Assembly (NCBI GenBank): GCA_037176885.1
Contig: JAWWNJ010000164.1
Location: forward strand, 124,001-188,000
Source of the DNA: Favolaschia claudopus
Lineage: Eukaryota; Basidiomycota; Agaricomycetes; Agaricales; Mycenaceae
DNA length: 64,000 nucleotides
Direction of reading: 5' to 3'
Position numbers and translations under genes: made by a program
In this document: positions 44,906 to 56,413 of the stretch, piece after piece
Layout: each line of letters starts with the position of its first letter
Numbering within the stretch: position 1 is the first letter of the stretch
The notes under the pieces: model-generated
Databases searched by the model: none
What the model was told of the DNA's origin: nothing
Seen by the model: only the letters and a program-made list of their open reading frames with translations

Positions 44906-46837
44906 CTAAAAATGCTCACCTTCGACGCTGTTCCCCGTTCGGGAAGGACCAGCCCCGTTGGAAGAGCGAGAGTTCGCTGAGACAGCCGCCAGCAGAATCG
45001 CAACAGCGTTGGCGTCGAATTGCGGCGGGGGAGATTGGCTTTGATGAGCCACAAGGGGTGGTTGAACACCCCCTGAACCATGCGACTGGAGTTGCGTCAC
45101 TTGCCGCTGGAGGTTTACTTGCTCAGCTCGCAAGGAAACCAATTCTTCTTCTCTCGGGTCATAGTAGAATTCCTCGTTCTGGCTGAACGCGGCTTGCGCG
45201 GCTTCCAGCTCCTGCTCGTCCATGTCAAGAACGGAGAGCTGAGCGAAGACAGACTGGTAGTTTTGCGCAGCGGCCGTGGGTTGGGCGGCCGGGCGGTACT
45301 CCTCTACCTGCTGCTTCTTGGACTTGTGCCCGTCTTTCGGGATTGGTATCCCATCGGGGAAACAGTCTCTGAACCCTACGACCTTCATCTTTCCACTCCC
45401 TATGTGGGCTTGCCGAATGAGACACTTATCTCTAAAGTGCCCGAACTTGTCGCAATAAAGACACCCCTGATCCGCCAGGTTCCCTTTGAATTGCACGGTT
45501 GGCATTCGCGGGAAAGACTGGGAGTCAGCGGCGCCTGGGACTCTGCCCGGTAGGGACTTATAGAAGGACTCCAACTCGGCCATCCTCTTCTTGGTCGCGG
45601 CGTCGATCTCTTTTAATTGGGAGGTCTGGTTATCCAGCCGCTCCATCATAGTGACGACCGACACCTTAATCGTCTCAAGAAGGGACTTGTTAGGGTCCTC
45701 CTCTTCTTTCTTTACCGTCACGTTTGGGTGAGGTAGTATGGATCGCCCGCTCGACGCCTTTCCAGACCCGCTGGAGGTCTTGGACTTGCTCGAGTAACCC
45801 CGGTCAGAGGCGCCAAAGAACTCAGAGTTAGCGGTCGAGCGTTTTGCGATCCTTTTGGCTTCAGTCATGACCTCGGCCAGCGTCCATGTGCGGACCTCTG
45901 GCTCGTCAGCATCATCCCCGGCAGCGGGAGGTTTCCGCTCGAGGTTCTCCAGAATCCGTTCCTTGAACTCAGGACTCAACTTGGAGAAGAACATCGGGAG
46001 AGCCTCCCGGTGCGAAATTAATTTCGAATCGAGAAGCTTGTTCGCCTCGACGTTCATGACGCGCATTAGGCGCATGAGTTCGTCTTCATCGTCCCGGTCG
46101 ATCCCCTCTTCCGTGAACTTTCGAAGCTGCCGGTGCAATTTCTGCACAGAGCCCTTCTTTTGGTCGACTACGGACGGGTAATTTTCCAGGATTTCTTTCT
46201 TAAAGTCGTCGAACTTCTTAGAATACGAGGCGAATTGCCGCCACTCCTCGGCGGTTGCCTGAGCAGTATAGCGGCAGACAAACTCGTTCTTCTTATCATC
46301 CGGCATCTCATCTAATTCCATCATACGCTCCACATGGTCCAGGAAACGAACAAGTTCCTCCGGCTCTTCCTCTTTGAAGAGCGGGGCGTTCCTGTCCCAT
46401 GGTTCCGGCGCGCGCTTCTTTCCTCGAACGACAGGGTTGTTGTTGCCGTCGTCAGCCATCGGATTGTTTGAAGGGGTTGGTGAAGTGTTGAGTAGTGGTG
46501 AAGAGACAGACGAAAGAGTCGTTGACGACTGGGTAGCTGCACCGTTGGGCGTAACAGGTCTTGTGCCGGGCGGTTGAGTTGAGGTTTGTTGTTCCAGCGG
46601 AGCAGAGGGGCTCAACGACTGGGTTTGGCGGGTACGATAAGCGTGAGCTTGGGTTCGTCCGCGCAGAGAATAGAGTTCCCGAGCAAGAGCAACAGGCGGG
46701 CGGGAAGGATCGTCAGTCTCGAGTTCGAGAGCAGCGGCAGCGGCACGTAGGCTAGTGTTGGTCGACCGAGGTTTTGGTGGTGGTGCTCTAGCGGATCGTC
46801 CTTCTGAAGCCACGTCTCTTCCGAAACCAAATGGCAA
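44906..46837 (-). CDS. gag: Element 2 Gag
   Basis: An open frame of 643 codons. The N-terminal about 130 residues are Ser/Thr/Pro-rich. The middle is the helical Gag core (EEEPEELVRFLDHVERMMEL onward), as in Ty3/Gypsy Gag of Agaricomycetes. Near 45440 there is a CCHC zinc knuckle, CLYCDKFGHFRDKC, for binding the element's RNA. The C-terminal part includes a coiled coil (LVSLRAEQVNLQRQVTQLQS). The frame ends at TAG (44906-44908). The start at 46837 is 146 bases after the primer-binding site. Confidence 0.85.
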   Translation of the reverse strand: MPFGFGRDVASEGRSARAPPPKPRSTNTSLRAAAAALELETDDPSRPPVALARELYSLRGRTQAHAYRTRQTQSLSPSAPLEQQTSTQPPGTRPVTPNGAATQSSTTLSSVSSPLLNTSPTPSNNPMADDGNNNPVVRGKKRAPEPWDRNAPLFKEEEPEELVRFLDHVERMMELDEMPDDKKNEFVCRYTAQATAEEWRQFASYSKKFDDFKKEILENYPSVVDQKKGSVQKLHRQLRKFTEEGIDRDDEDELMRLMRVMNVEANKLLDSKLISHREALPMFFSKLSPEFKERILENLERKPPAAGDDADEPEVRTWTLAEVMTEAKRIAKRSTANSEFFGASDRGYSSKSKTSSGSGKASSGRSILPHPNVTVKKEEEDPNKSLLETIKVSVVTMMERLDNQTSQLKEIDAATKKRMAELESFYKSLPGRVPGAADSQSFPRMPTVQFKGNLADQGCLYCDKFGHFRDKCLIRQAHIGSGKMKVVGFRDCFPDGIPIPKDGHKSKKQQVEEYRPAAQPTAAAQNYQSVFAQLSVLDMDEQELEAAQAAFSQNEEFYYDPREEELVSLRAEQVNLQRQVTQLQSHGSGGVQPPLVAHQSQSPPPQFDANAVAILLAAVSANSRSSNGAGPSRTGNSVEGEHF

Positions 46838-46982
46838 AATCTTCTATAGCGGGCCTGGAGCTATCGGCTCAACGGGCGGGTGTATATTCTATTCTCGAGT
46901 CAACCGGCGGATGGTTCGTGCTAGTTTTAAAAACAGCGTCCACAAGTGATTTCTTTCGACTTGACACAAATAATCTGTCACC

Positions 46983-46999
46983 CCTCGCGGTGGGCTCCA
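46983..46999 (-). other. Element 2 primer-binding site
   Basis: On the minus strand TGGAGCCCACCGCGAGG follows the LTR end GTTTCA after two bases. The stretch CGTTTCATCTGGAGCCCACC is identical to the LTR-primer junction of element 1. Confidence 0.8.
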
Positions 47000-47001
47000 G
47001 A

Positions 47002-48811
47002 TGAAACGGCGCGTGTAGGTGTAGGCGTGAAATATACCGAAATATAAAATCACAAAATCTAATCCAATACGACGTGTGTGTGTGTGTGTTCGGGGTGGCG
47101 GGAGCACGTATCGTCCCTCAGAATACTTGTGCAAGCTTCAATCAATCAAGGTTGCTACGTTTGAGCGGGACGAACTACTAGATTGTCTAGCGAGAACGTA
47201 GCGGGCAAAACGATTCGCAGCGGGAGAAGCGAAGAGTCACTCTTTCTGAGACTTCGAAATGAGAAATTCTGAGTCTAGCGGGGAGGGTCTCCGTGCCAAT
47301 AGAAAAGCGTCGCCCGGTAGTGGATCGTCAACCGGCAAGAAGCTTTCTGGATGACAACCGGCGGGCAGAAGGCGCGGCTCAGCGGGACGGGGTTCTTATA
47401 CGACCGGCGCGGCTCTGGCGAGAAGCGGGGCTCTTATGTCGATGGCGCGGACACTAACAGTGACCCGGGCAGTTACACCACTACGCGGCGGCGAGCTCGA
47501 ACGGGGGTCTTGGTTATACCGCGGAACGGCTGGCACACGGGGCGTCGACGGCGCGGAATCAAGCACGAACGGGGGTCTTGGTTATACCGCGGAACGGCGA
47601 GAAACGGGGCTTCGTATTTCAGGAGGGCTCGGGCTCAAAGGCTGGCGGGGCTCTCAAAGTTCTGGCGGCTCGGTATGCCACAAGTCTTTCCGTATCACTC
47701 GAGTCTCTCTCAGATATCAAGTCTAGTCTCTTTCAAAGTTCAATTCAAATTCTAGAGTCCGCTACAAACTGCCCTTGTCTACGGGTAGGTAATTGACTGA
47801 GTAACAAAAAGTACACCGGGAGATTAAATACATGCAGCGGGAGCAGAAACAACCAAATAAAATCATGATGAGAGAGTGTCCAAGTTTGATGCCGCGCCCG
47901 CTGGGAACCAATGGTATATTCAGGATTGCGAGTCGTGAGTGAAAAGACTGCCTCCCGGAGAAAGTCCATGCGGGCGGGTGGGTATTGCGCCTTATTGCAG
48001 TGCAATGGCGTGCTGGTTGCCATGTCCCCGGGAGGGGACACGAAATGCTTCCTTCATAATATGGTCTTGCCGCTGGTCGAGTTGAAGTCGAAAGGGCTTC
48101 CCGCTGAGTAGTTAGTCAACGGCTCGACAGCGGTCAAGTTCGTCTCGTCTTCTATCTTCAGAACAGTCTAAGTCCCAGGGAAAATAGGGAGAGCCGAGTC
48201 GCGTTAGCGGCTCGCCACTCGCCGTTCGGGTTGTCCGCAATCAGCGGGAAATGCCCCCGGCAACTCGCCATGTCCTTCTCATCATTCTGACAGAGCCGTT
48301 GGCTGGATAGCCGCTGGCTCCGCGGTGCTCCCGCTGGCAGTCGGTTAAGTCCCGGCTGTCCGTAATCAGCCGGCGTGCTCGGTTAAAGCCTGCCGGTGAT
48401 CCCGTTCGTCGGTAGAGTGGTGGCCGTCCTGAGTTCGGAGTTGAACTCAGTATGGTCCCCCGCTAGATCTTCTTCATGTTGGTCGGCGGGTGAGCGCCTA
48501 ACCTCAGGGAGGTTGGTAGTTCCTCTTAGTCGCCTCCAGCACCTTGAGATAGTAGTTTCCCACTAAGTCTCTTGGCCCGGCAGTTTAGAAATAGTCAGCG
48601 GCAGAGTCTCGCACCCATGTTTAGGGAAACGTCGCTAAGCCGCTGCTACCCGTTGGTGTCCCACCAGCTTGTCGGCTATCCACAGCAATAAGATACTGCC
48701 CGCGAGGACGGGCATATCTTCTAGTATCCTAGCCTCACTTCTCCCGCTGATAGGTCTCGAAAATCGATAAATTCCGGGCATTTCATGCCTAGCCGCTGGG
48801 CGGCCCTATCA
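47002..48811 (-). repeat. Element 2 5' LTR (right copy)
   Basis: In element orientation it starts TGATAGGG at 48811 and ends GTTTCA at 47002. Compared with the left copy there are only a few substitutions and single-base indels. The outer flank (CCGTAC...) matches neither the copia fragment nor the missing NLR exons. Confidence 0.88.
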
Positions 48812-49409
48812 CCGTACACACCATCGGCGATGCTCACACAAGTAGGATCTACAACACTCTTGAAGCAGGACTGTCGACCGCTCGCTCAACGAACATTCAG
48901 TTCAGTTTAATTTCTCTCTGATATACAGCTGCAAACGATTCGATTACCGACTCTATGCTGAATTCCTCTCGCCGTCGTCCGAGCCAGTGTTTCGCCTGTG
49001 CTCTTTGACCGAGTCTCCATTTGTTGCTAGTGTCAAAATCGCATTACAGTCTTCGGCAGCTGCTTCGGTGAAACCTCCAGTCAACGCTAATCTCCCCAAG
49101 AGACGAAATTCAGCAAGTGAGCCAACCTACATTTCCCTCGTCACTTCCCAACAAAGCATAGTTGAATGCCCACTGCCCTCGCGCTTCCGCAGCTAACGTG
49201 TCCCGCACTTTTCGCATACCCTTGCCAGGGTCAGAATATGTAGTAAATGAGATTGTCGCTTGGATCATGCACAAGTTGCCATCTGAACAACCAAGGACGC
49301 TGTCCACCGGGAAAGTGCACAACAGAGGGTATCCAGTGGGAGGGAGTTCGGTAGCTTCGGCTGGATGTGGCTTCGCGTCGCCTGTTCTCGTTGAGGTTGA
49401 GACAAAAAT
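48812..49409. other. Flank of element 2, no supported gene
   Basis: About 600 bases between the LTR and the next gene. I find no continuation of the copia element or of the NACHT-WD40 gene here, and no other coding exon. Confidence 0.45.
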
Positions 49410-50724
49410 CTATGAGACCTCTTTTTCGCTCATTAACTTTTCATGTGTGGCCGTCTCGTGCGGCCATCCTGCATCGGTCCGCAACAAAGAATGGTAGCTG
49501 AGCATGCAGTATAGCTTGTATGCCTGTCTGGCGTCGAGCTCCAGGGACGCTTGCTCAATGAACTTGCGCAAAAAAGCGGTCGGGATCAACGCCCTGCATC
49601 GATAGCTGGACGGGGCCGCACCGTCGGCGTCCACGAAAACCAAGTGGGATCCGACCATCGTAGACAATAAGCCGTAATCCGATCGGAAGAAGACCTGATG
49701 AGATTCTGGCTGAGCCAAAGATCGCGCGGCTGCTTCAGCAAGGGCGGAAAATTTGGACACTCGCTCCGGGTCCCGTAATATTTGGAGGACAGTCCGAGGA
49801 GACGGACCCCATTTTCCGACAAGGCTGAGCGTCTGGCTGACATCCAGTTGAAGCGCCTTGCTAAAGCAGAAGTCACCACTTGAGCAGACTTGAGCATCGC
49901 AAAAGAGATTGAGACTGACATGACCGCGCCGACTTCCATGACAGTGGGCAGTGGAAGGAACATCACATCGCCTCCGCCTCCCAACTGTTTAACGAGTTCT
50001 TTCCACCTGGAAGGCTCTGGGGCCGAGGTAATGACTACCAATGGCGGAACGGTAGCAACCGCCACACATGGGGTTGTCGAATGCTGATTACTGTCGGATA
50101 GGGCCCAGCAGCGGACCAGTCGATCATGTAGGGCGTCATCGTCGAACTCCAGGGCGTTGTAGATGGAAACACCGCAGTCATCGAAGATCATGAAAGCCTG
50201 TTCATGCAATTGGACGGCGGTAGGGAGGCGATGTTCCAGACGATGAAGAAGGAGATATATGAGGAAAGTGGTTTTCCCTGTCGCAAACAAAGTATGTTAG
50301 TACACGAAAATCATCTGCAGGTCTGTTTGAAACCTATGCCGGGCTGACCGGTCAGCACTACGAGATGCCTTCTTTCTTGACCAGCTCTCTCCTTCAGCAG
50401 GTCCAGGATGGTCCTGTATTGTACTCGCAACACGACGAGATCTTCGATGTCGGTGTTCAGCGTCAATGCCTTTGCAACGGTCCTAATGCCCTCCAAACAG
50501 ACGTAGTCCTCTACCGCCGGTCCCATGTTGACCCCGAACAGTTCATCCTCACTACTTAGGCCACCAATTTCAGACCTGCGTATCGTGCCCTGGCAAATTG
50601 GCCAAGGTTTACCCCACGCTTTCTTGTAGAAATCTCGAAGCCGCAAACTAGGTAGGGTGGGTTGCGGAGAGAAGCGAGGGAGAAAAAGGTAGCGATACGC
50701 TGCGGCGGTTATGAAAAGAACCAA
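49410..50724 (-). CDS. P-loop NTPase of Crinkler/RHS-like type, 5' end incomplete
   Basis: Three exons (50724-50334, 50277-49920, 49860-49410) give 399 codons in frame. The Walker A motif GQPGIGKTT is split by the first intron, followed by FLIYLLLHRLEHRLPTAVQL and later FDDCGVSIYN. The segment KWGPSPRTVLQILRDP is typical of a large basidiomycete family of NTPase-containing proteins related to Crinkler/RHS proteins. Their host role is unknown, and many copies are damaged or clustered with transposons. The reading frame stays open to about 50780 and includes a hydrophobic segment (LVSLVLVLFITAAAY) but no ATG, so at least one upstream exon is missing from this model. The first in-frame ATG inside is at 50526. 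Confidence 0.6.
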
Positions 50725-51565
50725 GACCAGACTAACGAGAGTGGCAGCTGCGCACGATGGCTCTGAGTCGGCTCGCTACAAGTCGCTACCCTAGCTCGAA
50801 TGAACACTCACGATGGGAAATCAGCCTGATATTCAGCATTGAGTGCTTGAACGAACAAAGAAACATCTGAGATGACCTACTCAGGATGCATGCCCTCTCT
50901 TACCGCTCAGTCAATAAATACTAAAGCCACGGAAGGGAAACCCAGCGATCCGCTTTGATGAATCCGCTCGTGCGATCAAGTAATAGTTGTGGAAATATTT
51001 TTACGTCTCAGAGGAAGGAAGGGAAAGAGAGAGGGAATGCTGAGGGGCGGAGGAATAGGGAGGCGTAGAGTCGATGTGAATTCCGAGTTGTACCTTCGCG
51101 GGTGGGTTTGGGGGCCGATTTGCTGAGCCGTGCAGATGCCCAAGGATCTGCGTTAGGCTAGGAATCGGATGGGGAAGGAAACGGGCAAGAAATGGGACCC
51201 AATTCCGGTACGCAAGGTGCTACGAGGGCCTTGAGAGAGGAGGGACGCCGGAAGCAACCAAGCGAGAGAGGATAGGGACAGGTGTGGCACGAAAGTATGG
51301 TGGTAAACCGCGAGGAGTTGCTGGTACAGTACACGACAAGAGTGTACTTCGAAGTAGAGCAGAACTGATCATAAAACGTGGGAAAGTGGACTGGAGGCAA
51401 GAAAATAGAGCGACAAAACTATTTACTTCCACTACCTTATCTCGCAAGCTCCCCAAATCACAATTAGACAGGCGAAATCAGGAGAGATTACATCCAACGA
51501 GACGCAACAGAAACAGAGAAAGCAAGAAATACAACGATGATCTACCTATATTGTCTACCTACCAT
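50725..51565. other. Intergenic region, possibly with a missing first exon
   Basis: About 840 bases. It may contain the start exon of the P-loop gene and the 3' UTR of the next minus-strand gene. No exon could be chosen with confidence. Confidence 0.4.
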
Positions 51566-53548
51566 CTACGGCTCCGATGGACGTCCTGGGCCCTCCATAT
51601 AGAAAACTCGTAGACCTTCCTTTCTTCTAAACGTCTGACTACGAAAATCTGCATCGGGATGCATTCCCGGCTCAATGCGACCTCTTCTATTCTCTTCCGG
51701 TTCTCCGATATCCTCAAACCAATCCAGTTTCTGGAGATTTTCCTCACTGCGCCCCCACCAGGATGAACGTCGCTCAGGCGTGACTTCGCGTGGCGGGCCG
51801 TAGGGATGCATCATTTGGTAAATCTCATCGTAGGTCAATTCAGCTTCAGATTCAGAGGCAGCTGGAGTGTCGTCGATGGGTGCAGGGTGGGAAGAGGGGC
51901 CAGCGACGGGTGAGTGTGCACGGGAGGAAGAGGAACGATAGTGAACTAGGAAGGGGGCTGCGAGTGGCTGCGTAGATGGTCCGGCAACTGCATTGACGGA
52001 GGTGCGGCGAGGAGATACGTCTCTCGACGCTTGCGACTTCGATGCAGGGCTAGTGACGCGGCTCTTCTTTGACGCAGCAGATGTTTCCTCGATATCGTCT
52101 GCAGCCCGGCCACGCTTGCGAGAAGTAAGATCAGCGGCCGGCTCAGCAAAGGGGGCAGCCTGCTCCGGGTCGGTAGAGGATGAAGCTGCGCCGGCCTTTG
52201 CAGCGAGACAGGGCGAACGAGGACGCGTTGCTGGGGGCGCGGGAACAGCAGAAGGAGAGGAGGAAGAAGGAGCTGCTGCCTTCCATACTCTGGTCTGTAT
52301 TGATGGCTGATTCACCTCAGACTGCTCCTCATCTACTGCCTTCGCCTTGCCCTTGCCCTTGACCATTCTGTTCTCCACGACGAAAGTCTGCTCCAGTTCC
52401 GACTCCTCGTCGTCCACCGCCTCTGCCTTGCCCTTCCCCTTGCTGTCGAAAGCGAAATTCTCTTCCCCCTCTCCCTCCACCTCCGCCTCCCCGTCTTCCC
52501 CTTCAGCCGCCGCCACCGCCGTCTCTGTTCCCGCGGGCTCGACTGGTCTAGGCGGCGGCCCGCCGAGTTCAGCGATGCCTTGTAGTGTGTATTGCGGACT
52601 GAGCTCAGGGATTAAAGCTGCGTTATATGGGTTACCATTGACAGGATCCGGCGTAGATCGGGGCTCGCATTCGAAGGGGGCAAGTTCCACCTGGAGTGCC
52701 TTCTTCGTCGTGGTCGACATCATCGTTCTTTTGGATTCGAGCGACACCTTGGATGGAACGAAGACTTTTGGAGCAGCAAGCTCCGAGTCGTCAGGTGCCG
52801 GATCGTTAGATTGTGGCACCACCACCTCATCGGGGATGAACTCGATAGTGTATTGGACGTGGGAGGTGGTAGGCAGGGAGTTCTGAATGAGTTGGAAGTT
52901 GGTCTTGGGCTTCATATAGACGTTGCCACCGATGGCTACCTCGATGGGAATGGTGCCCTCCAGTGACTCGCCGTCGACCGTGACTGTGAGTGGCTCGGGA
53001 ACGTCTGCCCCGGGATTTACGAACTCGATGAAGCTGAGGGAACTAGAATCAGATGGAACAGTGAGCATTCATGGAAGGGGACGTGAGGAAGATTACTCAC
53101 GGCTTCCATGTCAGAAGTGCTTCAAGTAGGTCTACCCTGTAGTGGCAATGAATAAACGTGGGTGGCAAGGAAAGGCTAGATGCACGTACGAGGATTCGTA
53201 TATTGACAGCTTGGTCAACTGCCGGGGCAGATTCTTCACGACGTGCTCGAAAAACGCCTCCACATCAGGGTCAGGGTCGAGATGGTACCTCGAGCGGTCA
53301 ATGTTCATGTAGTCTTCTACTCGATAACAAAAGGCGAATAGCAACTGCTCGATTTGGTCCATGAGCTCATCTGGAGAACGCGGATGGGGTGGAAGAAGAT
53401 TTTCGGCCGGAAGCTCGAACTTGTGGTACGAGTTGAAAGATGGGAGGGTTTCGAGCTGTGGTGGCATTATGTTGTGGTAGAAGGAGGACCAATGTTGTCG
53501 GGTATATATTCGTTGTTCAACGCTTTGGCCCGTCAAGACATTGTCCAT
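51566..53548 (-). CDS. 623-aa protein with a long disordered region, function unknown
   Basis: Three exons (53548-53190, 53136-53101, 53042-51566) give 623 aa. The N-terminal about 170 residues look folded (helical segment FCYRVEDYMNIDRSRYHLD, then beta-like TVTVDGESLEGTIPIEVAIG). The rest is mostly low complexity: an acidic Glu/Ala run, KGKGKA repeats, Ser/Pro stretches, and a basic SRKRGR that may be a nuclear localisation signal. The last about 70 residues regain some order (YDEIYQMMHPYGPP, SSWWGRSEENLQKLDWFE). I recognise no family. A 36-nt middle exon makes the frame consistent. The start at 53548 is the first ATG that fits; an earlier one at 53734 in the same frame is possible. Confidence 0.62.
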
Positions 53549-54207
53549 TGTTCCGGATCGGGAAGTGCTTTGTGTTAGCCGAGATCTCCAAGCGTTAAAG
53601 ACTATAGCTAGATTATCTGGCAATCGTGAAAAACCTCTTTTGACCAGACTCAAAGCTTGAAATACGCTAAGCCAGAGCCGGGGTAGAGAGCGCAAATTGT
53701 TCCGAGGTATGGACTTGGAATTTTCAAGGCGCAATTTGACAGTTCGCTTTGACCAGGCTCTAACATATACAAAGTCTGGGGTTTCCCGACATGCTTGCGG
53801 CAGCTAGTCTCCGTCCACCTAGCTCGACATTGAGTCCTTTTGACCTGTGACTTCAAGCTCAACTCACCCTTCAAGGTTTTGAGACGTTGAACCGGTGCGA
53901 TGGAAGAACTTGCAGTGGGCGCGTCTCGAGGCGCTATACAAGTACCAGACCGACTACATAGGGACTTGAATTGTTTGATTCATAGGGTCGTTTTCAGGGC
54001 AAAATGTGCCTCGACTGCACGTTCGAGGAGATAGAAAGTGAGAGAGAGGGTTAACATCTTTTTTTCGATGTTGGGGGATCAAGCCGGCCGTGATCATCGA
54101 TCAGCGCTAGGCCGCCGGCCGTCCCTTGCAGCTACTTCCACCACATTCATTGTCAATGCAAGGCTCGACTTCAACATAACCCTCACACCACGGTATACTC
54201 CGGAAAT
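53549..54207. other. Divergent intergenic region
   Basis: About 660 bases between the 623-aa gene and ATG22, which point away from each other. It should hold both promoters. No clear TATA box or repeat is seen. Confidence 0.45.
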
Positions 54208-56007
54208 ATGACCATCGAGTCGTCCAAGCTGTATAGAAAGCGGCTCAACGGATGGCTAAGTTACGCCTTCGCTAGGTGACGCAACGTCTGCAGTCTTTCG
54301 CTCAGGCGTTGACGAACGGTACAGCGAGGTCTTTGTGATTGTCTCCTTGACCCTGTTCTTGCCCATATGCTTGGAGCAATTTGCACGCGACAACGGCTAT
54401 TTACTCCCTGACAAGACAAGCCCGTGTTCAGCTGCAATACCTGCTGAGCCGACAGGACGATGCGTCGTCAAAATTGGCTGGCTTTGGATAGACACCGCGA
54501 GCTTCAGGTAAATTGTTTCGTTAAAGAGTCAATCAACGTCTAATTAAATAACAACTATAGCTTGTATGTCTACTCAATATCTGTGGCCCTCCAGGCTCTC
54601 ACTGTCATCTCAATGGGAGGAATTGCTGACCACCGTACGTCTTTTCACAGTATGCAATGCCTATCTAACATTTTGGTGAAGCCCCTCATCGAAAGTTGCT
54701 CCTCCTGACATTCGCATTCCTCGGCGCACTCGCAGCAACTGCCTTCCTAATCCTCCCGTCTTCTTCCCCAGTCTGGCTACTCTGTGCCCTCTTCGCGAGT
54801 ATCGCAAATGTCGGCTTCGGCGCCTCTATCGTCGCCATGAACTCCTACCTCCCATCTCTAGCCAAAGACGCGCCAGAGGTCGTCCAAATCATGACCGAAA
54901 TCCAGGAGTCCGAAGACTCAGGTCTGGAGGAACAAACCGCTGACTCACCAGACGCCCCGCTCATCGCACCCTCTGCGGAACGCACCGCTCTTCGTGCACG
55001 GTATGACGCCGAACTGGCCCGCGCCATGTCGCGCATCTCCTCCTTTGGCATCGCCATGGGCTACGGCGCCGGCATCTGCCTCCTCATCGTCGCGCTAATC
55101 CCCGTAACCAAGATGCACGGCTCCACCTTCTCCCTCCGACTCGCCATCGGCCTCAGCGGCATCTGGTGGGCCGTCTTCACTCTCCCCGCTGCGATCTGGC
55201 TTCCCGGAGCCAGCGCTGCCGCGTCAGAGGCGGCTGCAGAAAGCCGTGACGGCAAATGGAGCGTCGGCCGTGAAATCGTCGGGGCCTGGAAACGTCTTGG
55301 GGGGATGTTACATCCGCGCGAGATCAAACGTCTGCGGAATACCTTCAAGTATCTCGCGGCCTGGTTTCTGCTTTCCGACGGGTTCACAACAATAACCTCC
55401 ACCGCCGTCCTCTTCGGCAAGACAGTCTTGCACATGGAGCCCACCTCCCTCATTCTCATCGGCGTCCTGACGCCGTTCTCTGGTATCCTGGGCTCGCTCT
55501 TATGGCCGAGACTGCAACGCCAATTCGGGTGGTCCAACCTCCGCATCATCATCCTCCTCGTCATACTCGCCTCAGTCATCCCAGCCTATGGGTGCCTTGG
55601 GTTCTTAATACGAGGGAGGTATCACTTCGGTGGTCTCACGACGCCGGGGGAGATGTTTGGACTGGCACTGTATTTCGGATCGATCTATGGTGCCTTCCAG
55701 AGCTATGCACGCGCGTTCTACGCAGAGCTGCTCCCGCCTGGGGAAGAGGCGAGGTGGTACGGACTGTACTCCATCACAGACAAGGTTCGTCTCGTCTCCA
55801 TAATTCTTCTATCTGCCTGACTGACTTGTGGTGTAGTCGAGCTCCTTCATCGGCCCCCTCGTCGTCGGCCTCATCTCCGACGCAACAGGCAACATCCGCT
55901 ACGCGTTCTTCTTCCTCGTTTTTATGATCTGGTCAGCTTTGCCACTCCTTGCCAGCGTCAATGTTGAGGAGGGCAGGAAGGACGCTAGGGAGTACATATA
56001 TCAATAG
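54208..56007 (+). CDS. atg22: Autophagy-related protein 22, vacuolar amino-acid exporter
   Basis: Five exons (54208-54275, 54325-54507, 54561-54634, 54682-55784, 55837-56007) give 532 aa. The N-terminus reads GWLSYAFASEVFVIVSLTLF and LPICLEQFARDNGYL, the hallmark of the Atg22 family within the major facilitator superfamily. About 12 hydrophobic segments are visible (for example IILLVILASVIPAYGCLGFL). A hydrophilic loop of about 70 residues lies between two of them, as in the yeast protein. Atg22 sits in the vacuole membrane and releases amino acids from degraded autophagic bodies. Length and end (REYIYQ) fit the family. Confidence 0.9.
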
Positions 56008-56413
56008 ATGAAATGTGACCTTTCTTTCCTCCTTACATTTGTTGGGGGCTGCTAGATACATGGGGTGACTGACTACTTCTCTTTGTACAGTATAATTGTC
56101 ATCGACTCAGTGCTTTGTAGTATGTATACATTGTCCAATGGCTAACCACCAATCTACACTCGGTTTGTTAATGACTTGAGGGAAGGAAGAAACCCTAAAA
56201 CGAGAAGGCGAACCTGCATCAAGTTAACCTCAATGATGGACGGACTCGTCTTGTCCAACTCGTCCACCTCTAGCGGAATCTGCACAGAAGAAATCAAAAC
56301 ACGAACGCAGGTGCTTCATTTGATTGTGGGCGCACATACTGAATTCGCGGTATCCATTTCTTGGATCCTAGTACCGTTATAGCTGAATCGCAAAAAACCT
56401 TGAATGTGTGCCT
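56008..56413. other. Convergent intergenic region
   Basis: About 400 bases between the 3' ends of ATG22 and the small minus-strand gene. Should hold the two 3' UTRs; nothing else is seen. Confidence 0.5.

Larger units (their letters stand above)
28404..48811 (-). mobile_element. Element 2: 20.4 kb Ty3/Gypsy retrotransposon with an antisense gene module
   Basis: Two LTRs of about 1.8 kb, nearly identical, flank gag, protease and RT-RNase H-integrase on the minus strand. Further genes run on the plus strand, antisense to the element. In element order: 5' LTR (48811-47002), primer-binding site, gag, protease, pol, antisense gene v, internal hairpin and polypurine tract, antisense genes iv, iii, ii and i, 3' hairpin and polypurine tract, 3' LTR (30202-28404). 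Few LTR differences suggest a young insertion. AGCGGG/CCCGCT motifs are very frequent throughout. Confidence 0.88.

Noticed and set aside
55061..55579. 172-codon minus-strand frame within ATG22
   Set aside because: It is a shadow of the ATG22 membrane domain; composition and lack of homology argue against a gene.
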